The translations under genes were made by a program, and so were the position numbers. A stretch of 21,505 nt of DNA, from positions 1 to 21,505 of the forward strand of contig JACDCH010000072.1 in assembly GCA_013694495.1 (NCBI GenBank), read 5' to 3'. The notes beneath the pieces are model-generated. The model ran no database searches, was not told the origin of the DNA, and was given only the letters and a program-made list of their open reading frames with translations. Positions 1 to 6,254 of the stretch are shown piece after piece. This DNA comes from Acidimicrobiia bacterium (lineage in GTDB: Bacteria; Actinomycetota; Acidimicrobiia; Acidimicrobiales; JACDCH01). Each line of letters opens with the position of its first letter. Within the stretch, counting starts at the first letter, position 1.

Positions 1-1
1 G

Positions 2-118
2 GCCCGGGCCGCGGCCGACCTCGACCCGGCGCTGGCGGCGTCGGCCGGGGTCACCGCCGAGGACGCCCGCCGGCAGCTCAGCGCCTGGCGGGGAAGCGGT
101 ACTGTACCCGTCCCATGA
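2..118 (+). CDS. C-terminal end of an unidentified protein (partial, 5' cut by window edge)
   Basis: Frame 2 is open from the window edge to a TGA at 116-118 and gives 38 residues rich in Ala, Asp and Arg, ending in SGTVPVP. Third codon positions are almost all G or C up to about position 93, as expected of real coding sequence in this genome, whereas the other two forward frames lack that bias. I do not recognise the family and assign no function. It ends 25 nt before the flavin reductase start, so the two genes could be cotranscribed. A short perfect palindrome, GGTACtGTACC at 98-108, lies inside its last codons. Confidence 0.5.
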   Translation, partial: ARAAADLDPALAASAGVTAEDARRQLSAWRGSGTVPVP

Positions 119-143
119 CCGTCGCCCCGGAGGTCGCCCAGCC

Positions 144-698
144 ATGAAGGTGATGGTCGTCTCGGCCATCAGCCGGGAGAGCTCGACCTGCTTCGTGCTG
201 GCGCGGACGGTGGCCGAACTGGCCGCCGCCCACGGCGTGGAGGTCGACTTCACCCACCCCGTCAACGCCGGCCTGCCGATCAACGACGGCACGATCGCCT
301 GGGACGACCCCCGGGCCAAGGCCTGGCAGCAGCGCATCGCCGCCATCCACGCCCACCTGTGGGTGTCGCCCGAGTACCACTCCGGCATGACGGGCGGGAT
401 GAAGAACCTGTTCGACCACCTGGCCAAGGAGCCCATGCGGGGCGACGTCGTCGGCTTGTTCGCCCTGGCCGGCGGGGCGATGGCGGCCCTCAACACCCTG
501 AACGGCATGAGTGTGGTGGCCCGCTCGCTCGGCGCCTGGGTGGCCCCCGAGTACTGCGCCATCAACTCCGAGGAGGTCAAGGCCGGCCTCGACGACGCCG
601 CCCGGGTCCGCCTCGAGCGCATCGTCGCCACCGTGGTCGACACGGCCCGCCGCCTCCAGCCCGACGCCGACACCGACACCCCCGGCATTCCATTCTGA
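144..698 (+). CDS. NADPH-dependent FMN reductase-like flavoprotein
   Basis: The 184-residue product has the flavodoxin-like fold of the NADPH-dependent FMN reductase family: an N-terminal beta strand, then a Ser-rich phosphate-binding loop at about residues 7-15 (SAISRESST), and the family motif around residues 76-93, where PEYHSGMTGG and then KNLFDHL match the PEYNGSxPGxLKNxxDxL pattern that holds the isoalloxazine ring. Length is normal for the family. Such enzymes reduce FMN or quinones, azo dyes or metals with NAD(P)H in the cytoplasm; the substrate here cannot be told. The ATG at 144 is preceded by GGAGG at 129-133. A 10-codon frame at 115-147 overlaps this start by ATGA and may only reflect chance. 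The gene ends directly at a repeat element and is separated from rplC by 453 bp with a separate promoter candidate, so it is probably not part of the ribosomal operon. Confidence 0.82.
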   Translation: MKVMVVSAISRESSTCFVLARTVAELAAAHGVEVDFTHPVNAGLPINDGTIAWDDPRAKAWQQRIAAIHAHLWVSPEYHSGMTGGMKNLFDHLAKEPMRGDVVGLFALAGGAMAALNTLNGMSVVARSLGAWVAPEYCAINSEEVKAGLDDAARVRLERIVATVVDTARRLQPDADTDTPGIPF

Positions 699-874
699 GT
701 TTCGAGCTCACTCGTTCGGCCGCTTTCACAAGGGTTCTTGCCCGCGAACCATCGATCCGCTCGCGACTTCCGCAAGAACCCAAGCGATCACTCCGTTCGC
801 TCGAGTTCGATGGACCCTCACTGCGCTCGGGGCTGTTCCCGGTCCGACCCCAGACCCCCAGCGCCTTCGGCGGT
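699..874 (+). repeat. Interspersed repeat, copy A (longest copy, with internal insertion)
   Basis: The element starts on the base after the FMN reductase stop codon. Its first 22 bases, beginning GTTTCGAGCTCACTCG, match copy C at 17125. The block TCACTCCGTTCGCTCGAGTT is also shared with C. Its end, CAGACCCCCAGCGCC followed by TTCGGCGG, matches copy B near 9586-9608. Compared with C it carries about 60 extra bp, which hold a perfect 10-bp inverted repeat (732-741 with 772-781). The GC-rich CTGGGG-type hairpin present in B and C is degraded here. The terminal CGCC-TTC-GGCG mini-hairpin at 862-872 is kept. No transposase is associated. Confidence 0.75.
732..781. other. Nested inverted repeat inside repeat copy A
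   Basis: GGGTTCTTGC at 732-741 is the exact reverse complement of GCAAGAACCC at 772-781. Inside the 30-nt loop a second stem pairs CGCGA (743-747) with TCGCG (761-765), around a central ATCGAT. As RNA this would fold into a two-tier hairpin 34 nt after the FMN reductase stop. It has no U-tract, so an intrinsic terminator is only one possibility; it could also be the remnant of a small mobile or REP-like unit inserted into the element. Confidence 0.55.
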
Positions 875-933
875 CGACACGCCACCTGGTCGGTCTCTGA
901 CCGCAGGGCGGCCTGACCGCCTGGTCACCCCCT

Positions 934-963
934 TTGGCGCGGCGGTCGGTGGGCGCGTAGTGT
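934..963 (+). promoter_or_regulatory. Candidate promoter for the rplC operon
   Basis: TTGGCG at 934-939 and TAGTGT at 958-963 are separated by 18 bp. The same -35/-10 form and spacer length occur upstream of infA-rpmJ (13891-13920) and rplM (20002-20031). A start near 970 would give a leader of about 180 nt before rplC. No gene is seen in 875-1151 apart from the short leader ORF described separately. Confidence 0.55.
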
Positions 964-1033
964 CTCCTCTCCGTGCTTTCCGGGCCTCGCGGCCCTGACG
1001 GCAACCCCAACCGAAGTCCGAGCAGGCCGCGCC

Positions 1034-1105
1034 ATGGCTGCGGAACCACCCGGCACAACCGAACCAACGCTCCGCCGGGCTCGCCCGTGCGGAGCGTCCG
1101 CGTGA
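1034..1105 (+). other. Candidate 23-codon leader ORF upstream of rplC
   Basis: ATG at 1034 opens a 23-residue frame, beginning MAAEPPGTTEP and ending at TGA 1103-1105, inside the presumed rplC leader. It runs through the strong hairpin at 1067-1097 and stops 8 nt after it, so ribosomes translating it would melt that hairpin. The ribosome-binding site is weak (AGCAGG a few nt upstream). This may be a chance frame, since stops are rare at this GC content. Confidence 0.25.
1067..1097 (+). promoter_or_regulatory. rplC leader: Strong hairpin in the rplC leader
   Basis: ACGCTCCGC (1067-1075) pairs perfectly with GCGGAGCGT (1089-1097). An inner stem, CGGG (1076-1079) with CCCG (1084-1087), closes a CTCG loop, leaving a single bulged T at 1088. 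This gives a 13-bp stem with one bulge, 54 nt before the rplC start. Ribosomal-protein leaders often carry structures bound by one of their own products, such as L4 in the E. coli S10 leader. I do not recognise this one as a known family, and no U-tract follows it. Confidence 0.5.
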
Positions 1106-1151
1106 AACGCACCAGCATCACGCACCACGGCTCGAGAGACAGGAACGAACG

Positions 1152-1805
1152 ATGGCGACGAAATCGATCGTCGGTGAAAAGGTCGGCATGACCCAGGTGT
1201 GGGCGGACGACGGACGTGTCGTTCCCGTCACGGTCCTGCGCGTCCAGACCGCCCGGATCGTCCAGGTCAAGACGCCCGAGTCCGACGGCTACAGCGCGGT
1301 CCAGGTCACGTACGGCACCAAGGACGCCCGGAAGCTCACGAAGCCCAAGGCCGGGCACTTCGCCAAGGCGGGGGTCGAGGCCGGCACCCGGCTCGTCGAG
1401 CTCCGCATGGACGACGTGTCCACCCTGGAGATCGGCGGCCAGATCGGGGCCGACACGTTCGCCGCCGGTGACAAGGTCGACGTCACGGCGATCAGCAAGG
1501 GCAAGGGCTTCGCCGGTGGCATGAAGCGGCACGGCTTCAAGGGCCTGCCCGCCTCGCACGGTGCCCACCGCGTGCACCGCCACCCCGGCTCGATCGGCGC
1601 CTGCGCCACCCCGTCCCGGGTGCTGAAGGGCACGAAGATGGCCGGACGCATGGGCGGCGGCCAGGTCACCACCCAGAACCTCGAGATCGTCCGGGCCGAC
1701 GCCGAGGCCGGCGTCGTGCTCGTACGGGGCGCAGTGCCGGGCCCGAAGGGTGCCGTCGTCATCATCACCAACGCGAGCAAGCTCACCAAGGGGGCGTCGG
1801 CATGA
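1152..1805 (+). CDS. rplC: 50S ribosomal protein L3
   Basis: This 217-residue protein is the bacterial L3, an early-assembly 23S rRNA binder that reaches towards the peptidyl-transferase centre. It starts MATKSIVGEKVGMTQVW, as L3 does. It carries the long central loop signature with HGFKGLPASHG, RHPGSIGACATPSRV and MAGRMGGGQVT, which includes the Gln that PrmB methylates in some bacteria. Length is normal. The ATG at 1152 follows a weak purine-rich stretch (GAGAGACAGGAACGAACG). It is the first gene of the block. The usual upstream neighbour rpsJ is missing, and a promoter candidate with a long structured leader sits upstream instead. Its stop overlaps the rplD start by 4 nt (ATGA), indicating translational coupling. 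Confidence 0.98.
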   Translation: MATKSIVGEKVGMTQVWADDGRVVPVTVLRVQTARIVQVKTPESDGYSAVQVTYGTKDARKLTKPKAGHFAKAGVEAGTRLVELRMDDVSTLEIGGQIGADTFAAGDKVDVTAISKGKGFAGGMKRHGFKGLPASHGAHRVHRHPGSIGACATPSRVLKGTKMAGRMGGGQVTTQNLEIVRADAEAGVVLVRGAVPGPKGAVVIITNASKLTKGASA

Positions 1806-2500
1806 GCGTGAAGGTGGACGTCAAGGGCCTCGACGGCTCCGCGGCCGGCTCGGTCGACCTCGACGAGAAGGTCTTCGGCATCGAGCCGAACATCCCGGTC
1901 ATGCACCAGGTCGTCACCGCCCAGCTCGGCGCCAAGCGGGCCGGCACCCAGTCGACGCTCACCCGCTCCGAGGTCAGGGGCGGCGGGGCCAAGCCCTGGA
2001 AGCAGAAGGGCACCGGCAAGGGCCGGGCCGGCTCGATGCGCCAGCCCAACTTCGTCGGCGGCGGCGTCACCCACGCCCCGAAGCCCCGTTCCTACGCCCA
2101 GAAGACGCCCAAGAAGATGGTGCGCCTGGCGCTCCACTCGGCGCTGTCCGACCGGGCCGCCAACGGCGTCGTGTTCGTCGTCGACAGCTGGGCGCTCGAT
2201 GCACCGTCCACCAAGGCGGCGGTCAAGCTGCTCACCTCGCTCGAGGCCACCGCCGGCCGCACGCTCGTGGTCGTCGGCGCCGGCGACGAGGCGGCCTGGA
2301 AGAGCTTCCGCAACCTGACCAACGTGCACACGCTCCTCGAGCGGGAGCTCAACGTCTACGACGTGCTCCTCGCCGACCGGATCGTGTTCAGCCGGGCGAC
2401 GCTGCCCACCTTCGACAAGAAGAAGGCGGCCCCGTCGGAGACCCCGGTCTCGATCAGCAGCGAGCCGGCGCCCGCCGCCGAGGAAGGCGACGAGTCGTGA
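1802..2500 (+). CDS. rplD: 50S ribosomal protein L4
   Basis: L4 binds 23S rRNA and lines the peptide exit tunnel; in E. coli it also represses its own S10 operon. The 232-residue protein has the tunnel-loop signature RGGGAKPWKQKGTGKGRAGS at about residues 59-78 and the C-terminal Rossmann-like half with LVVVGAGDE. The last 25 or so residues, after the conserved TFDKKKA region, form an extra Ser/Pro/Glu-rich tail ending EEGDES that typical L4 (about 200-210 aa) lacks. It overlaps rplC by 4 nt at its start and rplW by 4 nt (GTGA) at its end. If autogenous control exists here, L4 acting on the leader hairpin at 1067-1097 would be the first guess, but nothing in the sequence proves it. Confidence 0.98.
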   Translation: MSVKVDVKGLDGSAAGSVDLDEKVFGIEPNIPVMHQVVTAQLGAKRAGTQSTLTRSEVRGGGAKPWKQKGTGKGRAGSMRQPNFVGGGVTHAPKPRSYAQKTPKKMVRLALHSALSDRAANGVVFVVDSWALDAPSTKAAVKLLTSLEATAGRTLVVVGAGDEAAWKSFRNLTNVHTLLERELNVYDVLLADRIVFSRATLPTFDKKKAAPSETPVSISSEPAPAAEEGDES

Positions 2501-2790
2501 AGGACCCCCGCGACGTCATCATCGAGCCGATCGTGTCCGAGAAGAGCTACGCCCTCCTCGACGGCGGCGTCTACACGTTCCGCGTCGACCCCCGCGCCTC
2601 CAAGCCCGAGATCCACGACGCCGTCGAGAGCATCTTCGGCGTCAAGGTCGTGAAGGTGAACACGCTCAACCGGCCCGGCAAGCGCAAGCGCAACCGCAAG
2701 ACCGGCACGTGGGGCCACCGGCCCGACACCAAGCGGGCCATCGTCACCCTCGCCGCCGGCGACCGCATCGATCTCTTCGAAGGAAGCTGA
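2497..2790 (+). CDS. rplW: 50S ribosomal protein L23
   Basis: L23 sits at the tunnel exit and is the docking site for trigger factor and SRP. The 97-residue product begins with KDPRDVIIEPIVSEKSY, the classic L23 N-terminus, and has the basic loop RPGKRKRNRKTGTWGHRPD followed by the KRAIVTL strand. The start is GTG at 2497, inside the GTGA overlap with the rplD stop, because this gives the canonical N-terminus and no ATG lies nearby. The gene ends one base before rplB. Everything about it is ordinary for an actinobacterial L23. Confidence 0.97.
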   Translation: MKDPRDVIIEPIVSEKSYALLDGGVYTFRVDPRASKPEIHDAVESIFGVKVVKVNTLNRPGKRKRNRKTGTWGHRPDTKRAIVTLAAGDRIDLFEGS

Positions 2791-2791
2791 G

Positions 2792-3628
2792 ATGGCACTC
2801 CGCAAGCGCAAGCCGACGAGCCCCGGCCGCCGGTTCCAGACCGTCGCCGACTTCGCCGAGATCACCAAGACCGAGCCCGAGCGCACGCTGCTGGCCAAGA
2901 AGCACGGCACCGGCGGGCGCAACGCCCACGGCCGCAAGACCGCCCGCCACAAGGGTGGCGGCCACAAGCAGCGCTACCGCGTCGTCGACTTCCGCCGGAA
3001 CAAGGACGGCGTCGAGGCCAAGGTCGCGGCCGTCGAGTACGACCCGAACCGCACCTGCCGCATCCTCCTGCTCCACTACGGCGACGGCGAGAAGGCGTAC
3101 ATCCTCGCCCCGAAGGGCGTCGCCGTCGGCGACCGCCTGCAGTCCGGCCAGGGCAGCGAGATCCGCCCCGGCAACGCCATGCCACTGCGCTACATCCCGG
3201 TCGGCACCACCGTGCACAACGTCGAGCTGCGGCCCGGCGGCGGCGGCAAGATGGCCCGCTCGGCCGGCTCGTCCGTCCAGCTCGTGGCCAAGGAGGGCGA
3301 CTTCGCCACCCTGCGCCTGCCGTCCACCGAGATGCGCCGCGTGTCCATCGACTGCCGGGGCACGATCGGCGAGGTCGGCTTCTCCGAGCACGAGCTCGTG
3401 AAGATCGGCAAGGCCGGCCGCAACCGCTGGAAGGGCGTCAAGCCGCAGACCCGCGGCGTCGCCATGAACCCGGTCGACCACCCCCACGGTGGCGGCGAGG
3501 GCAAGACGTCGGGTGGCCGCCACCCGGTGTCGCCCTGGGGCAAGCCCGAGGGCCGCACCCGAGACAAGACCAAGCCGAGCCAGAAGCTGATCGTGCGCCG
3601 CCGCCGTACCCGCGGCAGCCGGAGGTAG
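2792..3628 (+). CDS. rplB: 50S ribosomal protein L2
   Basis: L2 is needed for subunit association and peptidyl-transferase centre assembly. The 278-residue product has full family length. The OB/SH3 core lies at about residues 80-200, with VEYDPNRTCRI, the LKPGDRL-like stretch VAVGDRLQSG and the GNAMPLRYIPVGT segment. The C-terminal signature HPHGGGEGKTSGGRHP contains the conserved histidine close to the active site, and the protein ends in a basic RRRRTRGSRR tail. The ATG at 2792 is preceded by GAAGGAAG, which overlaps the end of rplW, and only one base separates the two genes. rpsS follows after 5 nt. Confidence 0.98.
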   Translation: MALRKRKPTSPGRRFQTVADFAEITKTEPERTLLAKKHGTGGRNAHGRKTARHKGGGHKQRYRVVDFRRNKDGVEAKVAAVEYDPNRTCRILLLHYGDGEKAYILAPKGVAVGDRLQSGQGSEIRPGNAMPLRYIPVGTTVHNVELRPGGGGKMARSAGSSVQLVAKEGDFATLRLPSTEMRRVSIDCRGTIGEVGFSEHELVKIGKAGRNRWKGVKPQTRGVAMNPVDHPHGGGEGKTSGGRHPVSPWGKPEGRTRDKTKPSQKLIVRRRRTRGSRR

Positions 3629-3633
3629 TTCAG

Positions 3634-3927
3634 ATGCCCCGTTCACTGAAGAAGGGCCCGTTCGTCGACGACCACCTGCTGAAGAAGGTCGACGACCTGA
3701 ACACGGCAGGCGAGAAGAAGGTGGTCAAGACCTGGTCGCGCCGCTCGACGATCATCCCCGACATGGTCGGCCACACCATCGCCGTCCACGACGGGCGCAA
3801 GCACGTGCCCGTGTACGTGACCGAGTCCATGGTCGGCCACAAGCTCGGCGAGTTCGCCCCCACCCGCACGTTCCGGTACCACGCGGGCCAGGAGAAGAAC
3901 GTCAAGAAGCCCGGAGGCCGTCGATGA
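3634..3927 (+). CDS. rpsS: 30S ribosomal protein S19
   Basis: S19 lies in the head of the small subunit and contacts S13 and the A-site tRNA. The 97-residue protein starts MPRSLKKGPFVD and carries VKTWSRRSTIIPDMVGHTIAVHDGR and the KLGEFAPTRTFRYH signature, all canonical (described here in separate pieces: WSRRSTIIPDMVGHT and GEFAPTRTFR). Length is typical. Its TGA stop is also the first three bases of the short repeat TGAGCGAGC, and an ATG overlapping that stop (3924) opens a 25-codon frame running to the rplV start. Unlike most junctions here, a 70-bp gap separates it from the next large gene. Confidence 0.98.
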   Translation: MPRSLKKGPFVDDHLLKKVDDLNTAGEKKVVKTWSRRSTIIPDMVGHTIAVHDGRKHVPVYVTESMVGHKLGEFAPTRTFRYHAGQEKNVKKPGGRR

Positions 3928-4001
3928 GCGAGCGCAGCGAGCTCATCCATGTCACAGCGGGAATCCTGCCCGGTCCGACGAAGGAGGGCCGGGAAGGATG
4001 A
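3924..4001 (+). other. Candidate bridging mini-ORF, rpsS to rplV (25 aa)
   Basis: ATG at 3924 overlaps the rpsS stop as ATGA. The frame encodes 25 residues, starting MSERSELIHV, and ends at TGA 3999-4001, which overlaps the rplV ATG as ATGA. The rplV Shine-Dalgarno AAGGAGGG (3981-3988) lies within it. The first half is the short repeat described at 3925-3954. Its arrangement would let ribosomes pass by termination-reinitiation from rpsS to rplV. It matches no family I know and may not make a functional peptide. Confidence 0.35.
3925..3954. repeat. Short stop-codon-associated repeat, copy D
   Basis: The 30-bp sequence starts with TGAGCGAGC (its TGA being the rpsS stop), continues with GCAGCGAGCTCATCC and ends ATGTCA. 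Copy E at 6912-6940 has the same start, a GCGAGC core, CC and the same ATGTCA end. Its reverse complement resembles the opening GAGCTCACTCGTTCG of the long repeats A and C, so the two repeat types may be related. Confidence 0.6.
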
Positions 4002-4723
4002 GCTTCGGGATCAAGACGAACGAGGGCGCCCGCCACGGCGTCCACGAGCCGGGCGAGCGGCCCGGCACCCGGGCCCAGGTGCGCCACGTCCGCATGTCGG
4101 CCTACAAGGCCCGCGTCGTCCTCGACCTCATCCGGGGCAAGGAGGCGCTCGAGGCCGACGCCATCCTGCAGTTCACCGAGCGCGACGCCGCCCGGGTGAT
4201 CCGCAAGTGCCTCGCCTCCGCGGTGGCCAACGCCGAGAACAACGACGGCATCGACCCGGAGATCCTGTTCGTGTCGGCCTGCTACGCCGACGAGGGCACC
4301 ACCATCAAGCGGTGGCGCCCCCGGGCCCGGGGCCGGGCCACCCGCATCCGCAAGCGCACGTGCCACATCACGGTGATCGTGGCGCCGCTCTCCGCGGAGC
4401 AGCAGGAGCGGCGTCGGGCCCGCGACGAGGCCCGGCTGGCCTCCGGCGGCACCCGCCGTACCCGCACTGCGTCCGAGGCCCGTTCCGCCCGCGTGGCCCG
4501 CAGCCGCCGCAAGGACGAGGCCGCCAGCCCCGGCGCCGACGAGGTCGACGACACCGAAGTGCTCGACGACGAGGCCGCCGTGTCGGCCGACGTCGAGGTC
4601 GTGGAGGCCGAGATGGCCGATGCGGCCGAGGCAGCCGACGAGGTCGAGGACGTCACCGACGAGGTCGAGGACGCCACCGACGACGAGGACGACGCGGCCG
4701 ACGAGGCCGGGGAGAAGGACTGA
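3998..4723 (+). CDS. rplV: 50S ribosomal protein L22 with long basic-acidic C-terminal extension
   Basis: L22 lines the exit tunnel and contacts several 23S domains. Residues 24-130 are a good L22: TRAQVRHVRMSAYKARVVLD, then ANAENNDG at 78-84, and the tunnel hairpin GTTIKRWRPRARGRATRIRK at about 100-119. The protein is 241 residues, against about 110-130 for ordinary L22. Extra parts are about 23 residues at the N-terminus and about 110 at the C-terminus. The tail is Arg-rich to residue 172, then about half Asp/Glu from 173 to 241, with a DEVEDVTDEVEDATDDEDD stretch. GC-rich codon use continues through the tail, so it is probably real coding sequence. The ATG at 3998 follows AAGGAGGG by 9 nt. 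The stop overlaps the rpsC start (TGATG). Confidence 0.97.
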   Translation: MSFGIKTNEGARHGVHEPGERPGTRAQVRHVRMSAYKARVVLDLIRGKEALEADAILQFTERDAARVIRKCLASAVANAENNDGIDPEILFVSACYADEGTTIKRWRPRARGRATRIRKRTCHITVIVAPLSAEQQERRRARDEARLASGGTRRTRTASEARSARVARSRRKDEAASPGADEVDDTEVLDDEAAVSADVEVVEAEMADAAEAADEVEDVTDEVEDATDDEDDAADEAGEKD

Positions 4724-5610
4724 TGGGTCAGAAGGTCAACCCCTACGGCTTCCGGCTCGGCGTCACCACCGACTGGAAGTCGCGCTGGTTCGCCGACCGC
4801 GAGTACGGCGCGTACGTCATCGAGGACTGGCAGATCCGCAACTACCTCATGACGCAGCTGCCGCACGCCGCGATCAGCCGCATCGAGGTCGAGCGCACCC
4901 GCGACCGCCTCCGCATCGACGTGCACACGGCGCGCCCGGGCATCGTCATCGGCCGCCGCGGCTCCGAAGCCGACCGGCTCCGCCAGGGGCTGGCCAAGAT
5001 CAGCGGCAACGCCAAGGTCCAGCTCAACATCCAGGAGATCAAGCAGGCCGAGCTCGACGCCGCCCTCATCGCGCAGGGCGTCGCCGACCAGCTCGCCGGC
5101 CGGGTCGCCTTCCGCCGGGCCATGAAGCGGGCCGTGCAGAACGCCCAGAAGGCCGGCGCCCTCGGCATCCGGGTGCAGTGCTCGGGCCGCCTCGGCGGCT
5201 CCGAGATGAGCCGCACCGAGTGGTACCGCGAGGGCCGGGTCCCGCTGCACACGCTCCGGGCCGACATCGACTACGGCTTCCGCGAGGCCCGCACGCCCGC
5301 CGGCCGCATCGGCGTCAAGGTCTGGATCTACCGGGGCGACATCCTCCCCTACAAGACCTCACTCGAGGACAAGATCGCCAAGGAGGCCGCCATGGCCGCC
5401 GGCGAGAGCCCGGGCGCCCTGCCCAAGAAGGTCGTGTCGTCGTCGTCCCGCAAGCTGCCGGGCGAAGGTGACCCGGCCGCCGAGGCCACCCCGCTCGTCC
5501 ACGAGGCCGATCCCGAGCTCGAGAAGCTGCTCGACGAGGAAGAAGCGATCGAGCGCTCCGCCCGCGAGCACCACGAGACCCCCAAGTTCCACGACGGCGG
5601 CGGGGACTGA
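4723..5610 (+). CDS. rpsC: 30S ribosomal protein S3
   Basis: S3 is at the mRNA entry channel and has helicase-related function with S4 and S5. The 295-residue product begins MGQKVNPYGFRLG. It has a KH domain with the GRRG loop at residues 77-80 inside RPGIVIGRRGSEADRLR, and the C-terminal domain with QCSGRLGGSEMSRTEWYREG at about 152-171 and IGVKVWIYRGD at 196-206. The canonical part ends near residue 215. About 80 further residues are low-complexity and acidic, with a short helical EKLLDEEEAIERSAREH region. E. coli S3 is 233 aa; extended S3 tails are common in actinobacteria. The ATG shares one base with the rplV stop. Confidence 0.98.
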   Translation: MGQKVNPYGFRLGVTTDWKSRWFADREYGAYVIEDWQIRNYLMTQLPHAAISRIEVERTRDRLRIDVHTARPGIVIGRRGSEADRLRQGLAKISGNAKVQLNIQEIKQAELDAALIAQGVADQLAGRVAFRRAMKRAVQNAQKAGALGIRVQCSGRLGGSEMSRTEWYREGRVPLHTLRADIDYGFREARTPAGRIGVKVWIYRGDILPYKTSLEDKIAKEAAMAAGESPGALPKKVVSSSSRKLPGEGDPAAEATPLVHEADPELEKLLDEEEAIERSAREHHETPKFHDGGGD

Positions 5611-5619
5611 GGAACCACC

Positions 5620-6036
5620 ATGTTGATGCCCCGCAAGGTCCGCCATCGCAAGCAGCACCGCGGCCGCCTCTCCGGCCCCTCCAAGGGGGGCAACGAGGTG
5701 GTGTTCGGCGAGTACGGCATCCAGGCCCTCGAGCCCGGGTGGATCACCGCCCGCCAGATCGAGGCCGCTCGTATCGCCATGACCCGCCACATCAAGCGGG
5801 GCGGCAAGGTCTGGACGAACATCTTCCCCGACAAGCCGGTCACCGAGAAGCCCGCCGAGACCCGCATGGGCTCTGGCAAGGGCAACCCGGAGCACTGGGT
5901 CGCCGTCGTGCGCCCCGGCCGGATCCTGTTCGAGCTGTCCTACCCCGATGCCGAGATCGCCAAGGCGGCGCTCGAGCGCGCCATCCAGAAGCTGCCGATC
6001 GCCGCCCGCTTCGTGAGCCGGGAGGAGTCGTTCTGA
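5620..6036 (+). CDS. rplP: 50S ribosomal protein L16
   Basis: L16 helps position A-site tRNA and organises the 5S rRNA region. The 138-residue product starts MLMPRKVRHRKQHRGR, exactly the expected L16 N-terminus, which fixes the ATG at 5620 although a second in-frame ATG follows at 5626. The family signature RMGSGKGNPEHWVAVVRPGR is at about residues 82-101, and the length is standard. GGAACCACC lies upstream with only a weak Shine-Dalgarno. The TGA stop shares one base with the rpmC ATG. Confidence 0.98.
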   Translation: MLMPRKVRHRKQHRGRLSGPSKGGNEVVFGEYGIQALEPGWITARQIEAARIAMTRHIKRGGKVWTNIFPDKPVTEKPAETRMGSGKGNPEHWVAVVRPGRILFELSYPDAEIAKAALERAIQKLPIAARFVSREESF

Positions 6037-6254
6037 TGCCCACCGCCAAGGCTGCGGCCCTCCGCGACCTGCCCGACGCTTCGCTCCTCGAGCGCCTCGT
6101 CGAGGAGAAGGACACGCTCCTGAAGCTCCGGTTTCGCCTGGTGACCGGCCAGCTCGACAACCACGCCGAGATCAACCGCGTGCGGCGCGACATCGCCAGG
6201 GTCAACACCGAGATCCGGGCCCGCCAGATCGCAGCCGCAGAAGGGAGCCGGTGA
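6036..6254 (+). CDS. rpmC: 50S ribosomal protein L29
   Basis: L29 is a small helical protein near the tunnel exit beside L23. The 72-residue product contains the family core LLKLRFRLVTGQLDN followed by RVRRDIARVNTEIRAR, the two antiparallel helices of L29. Length is normal. The start ATG at 6036 shares one base with the rplP stop, and its own TGA at 6252-6254 shares one base with the preferred rpsQ ATG at 6254. Its place between rplP and rpsQ is the universal bacterial order. Confidence 0.96.
   Translation: MPTAKAAALRDLPDASLLERLVEEKDTLLKLRFRLVTGQLDNHAEINRVRRDIARVNTEIRARQIAAAEGSR

Noticed and set aside
98..108. Palindrome GGTACtGTACC with a TACTGT -10-like box ahead of the FMN reductase gene
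   Set aside because: No -35-like sequence at 16-18 bp upstream and the palindrome is short and lies in coding sequence, so I did not call a promoter or operator.
699..1151. Possibility that a degraded rpsJ lies in the gap before rplC
   Set aside because: No S10 motifs could be found in any frame, even allowing frameshifts as in infA; the sequence is explained by the repeat, promoter and leader.
726..1583. Long minus-strand open frames opposite the leader, ribosomal genes and secY
   Set aside because: They mirror the third-position GC bias of the + strand genes, have no recognisable domains and overlap known genes entirely.
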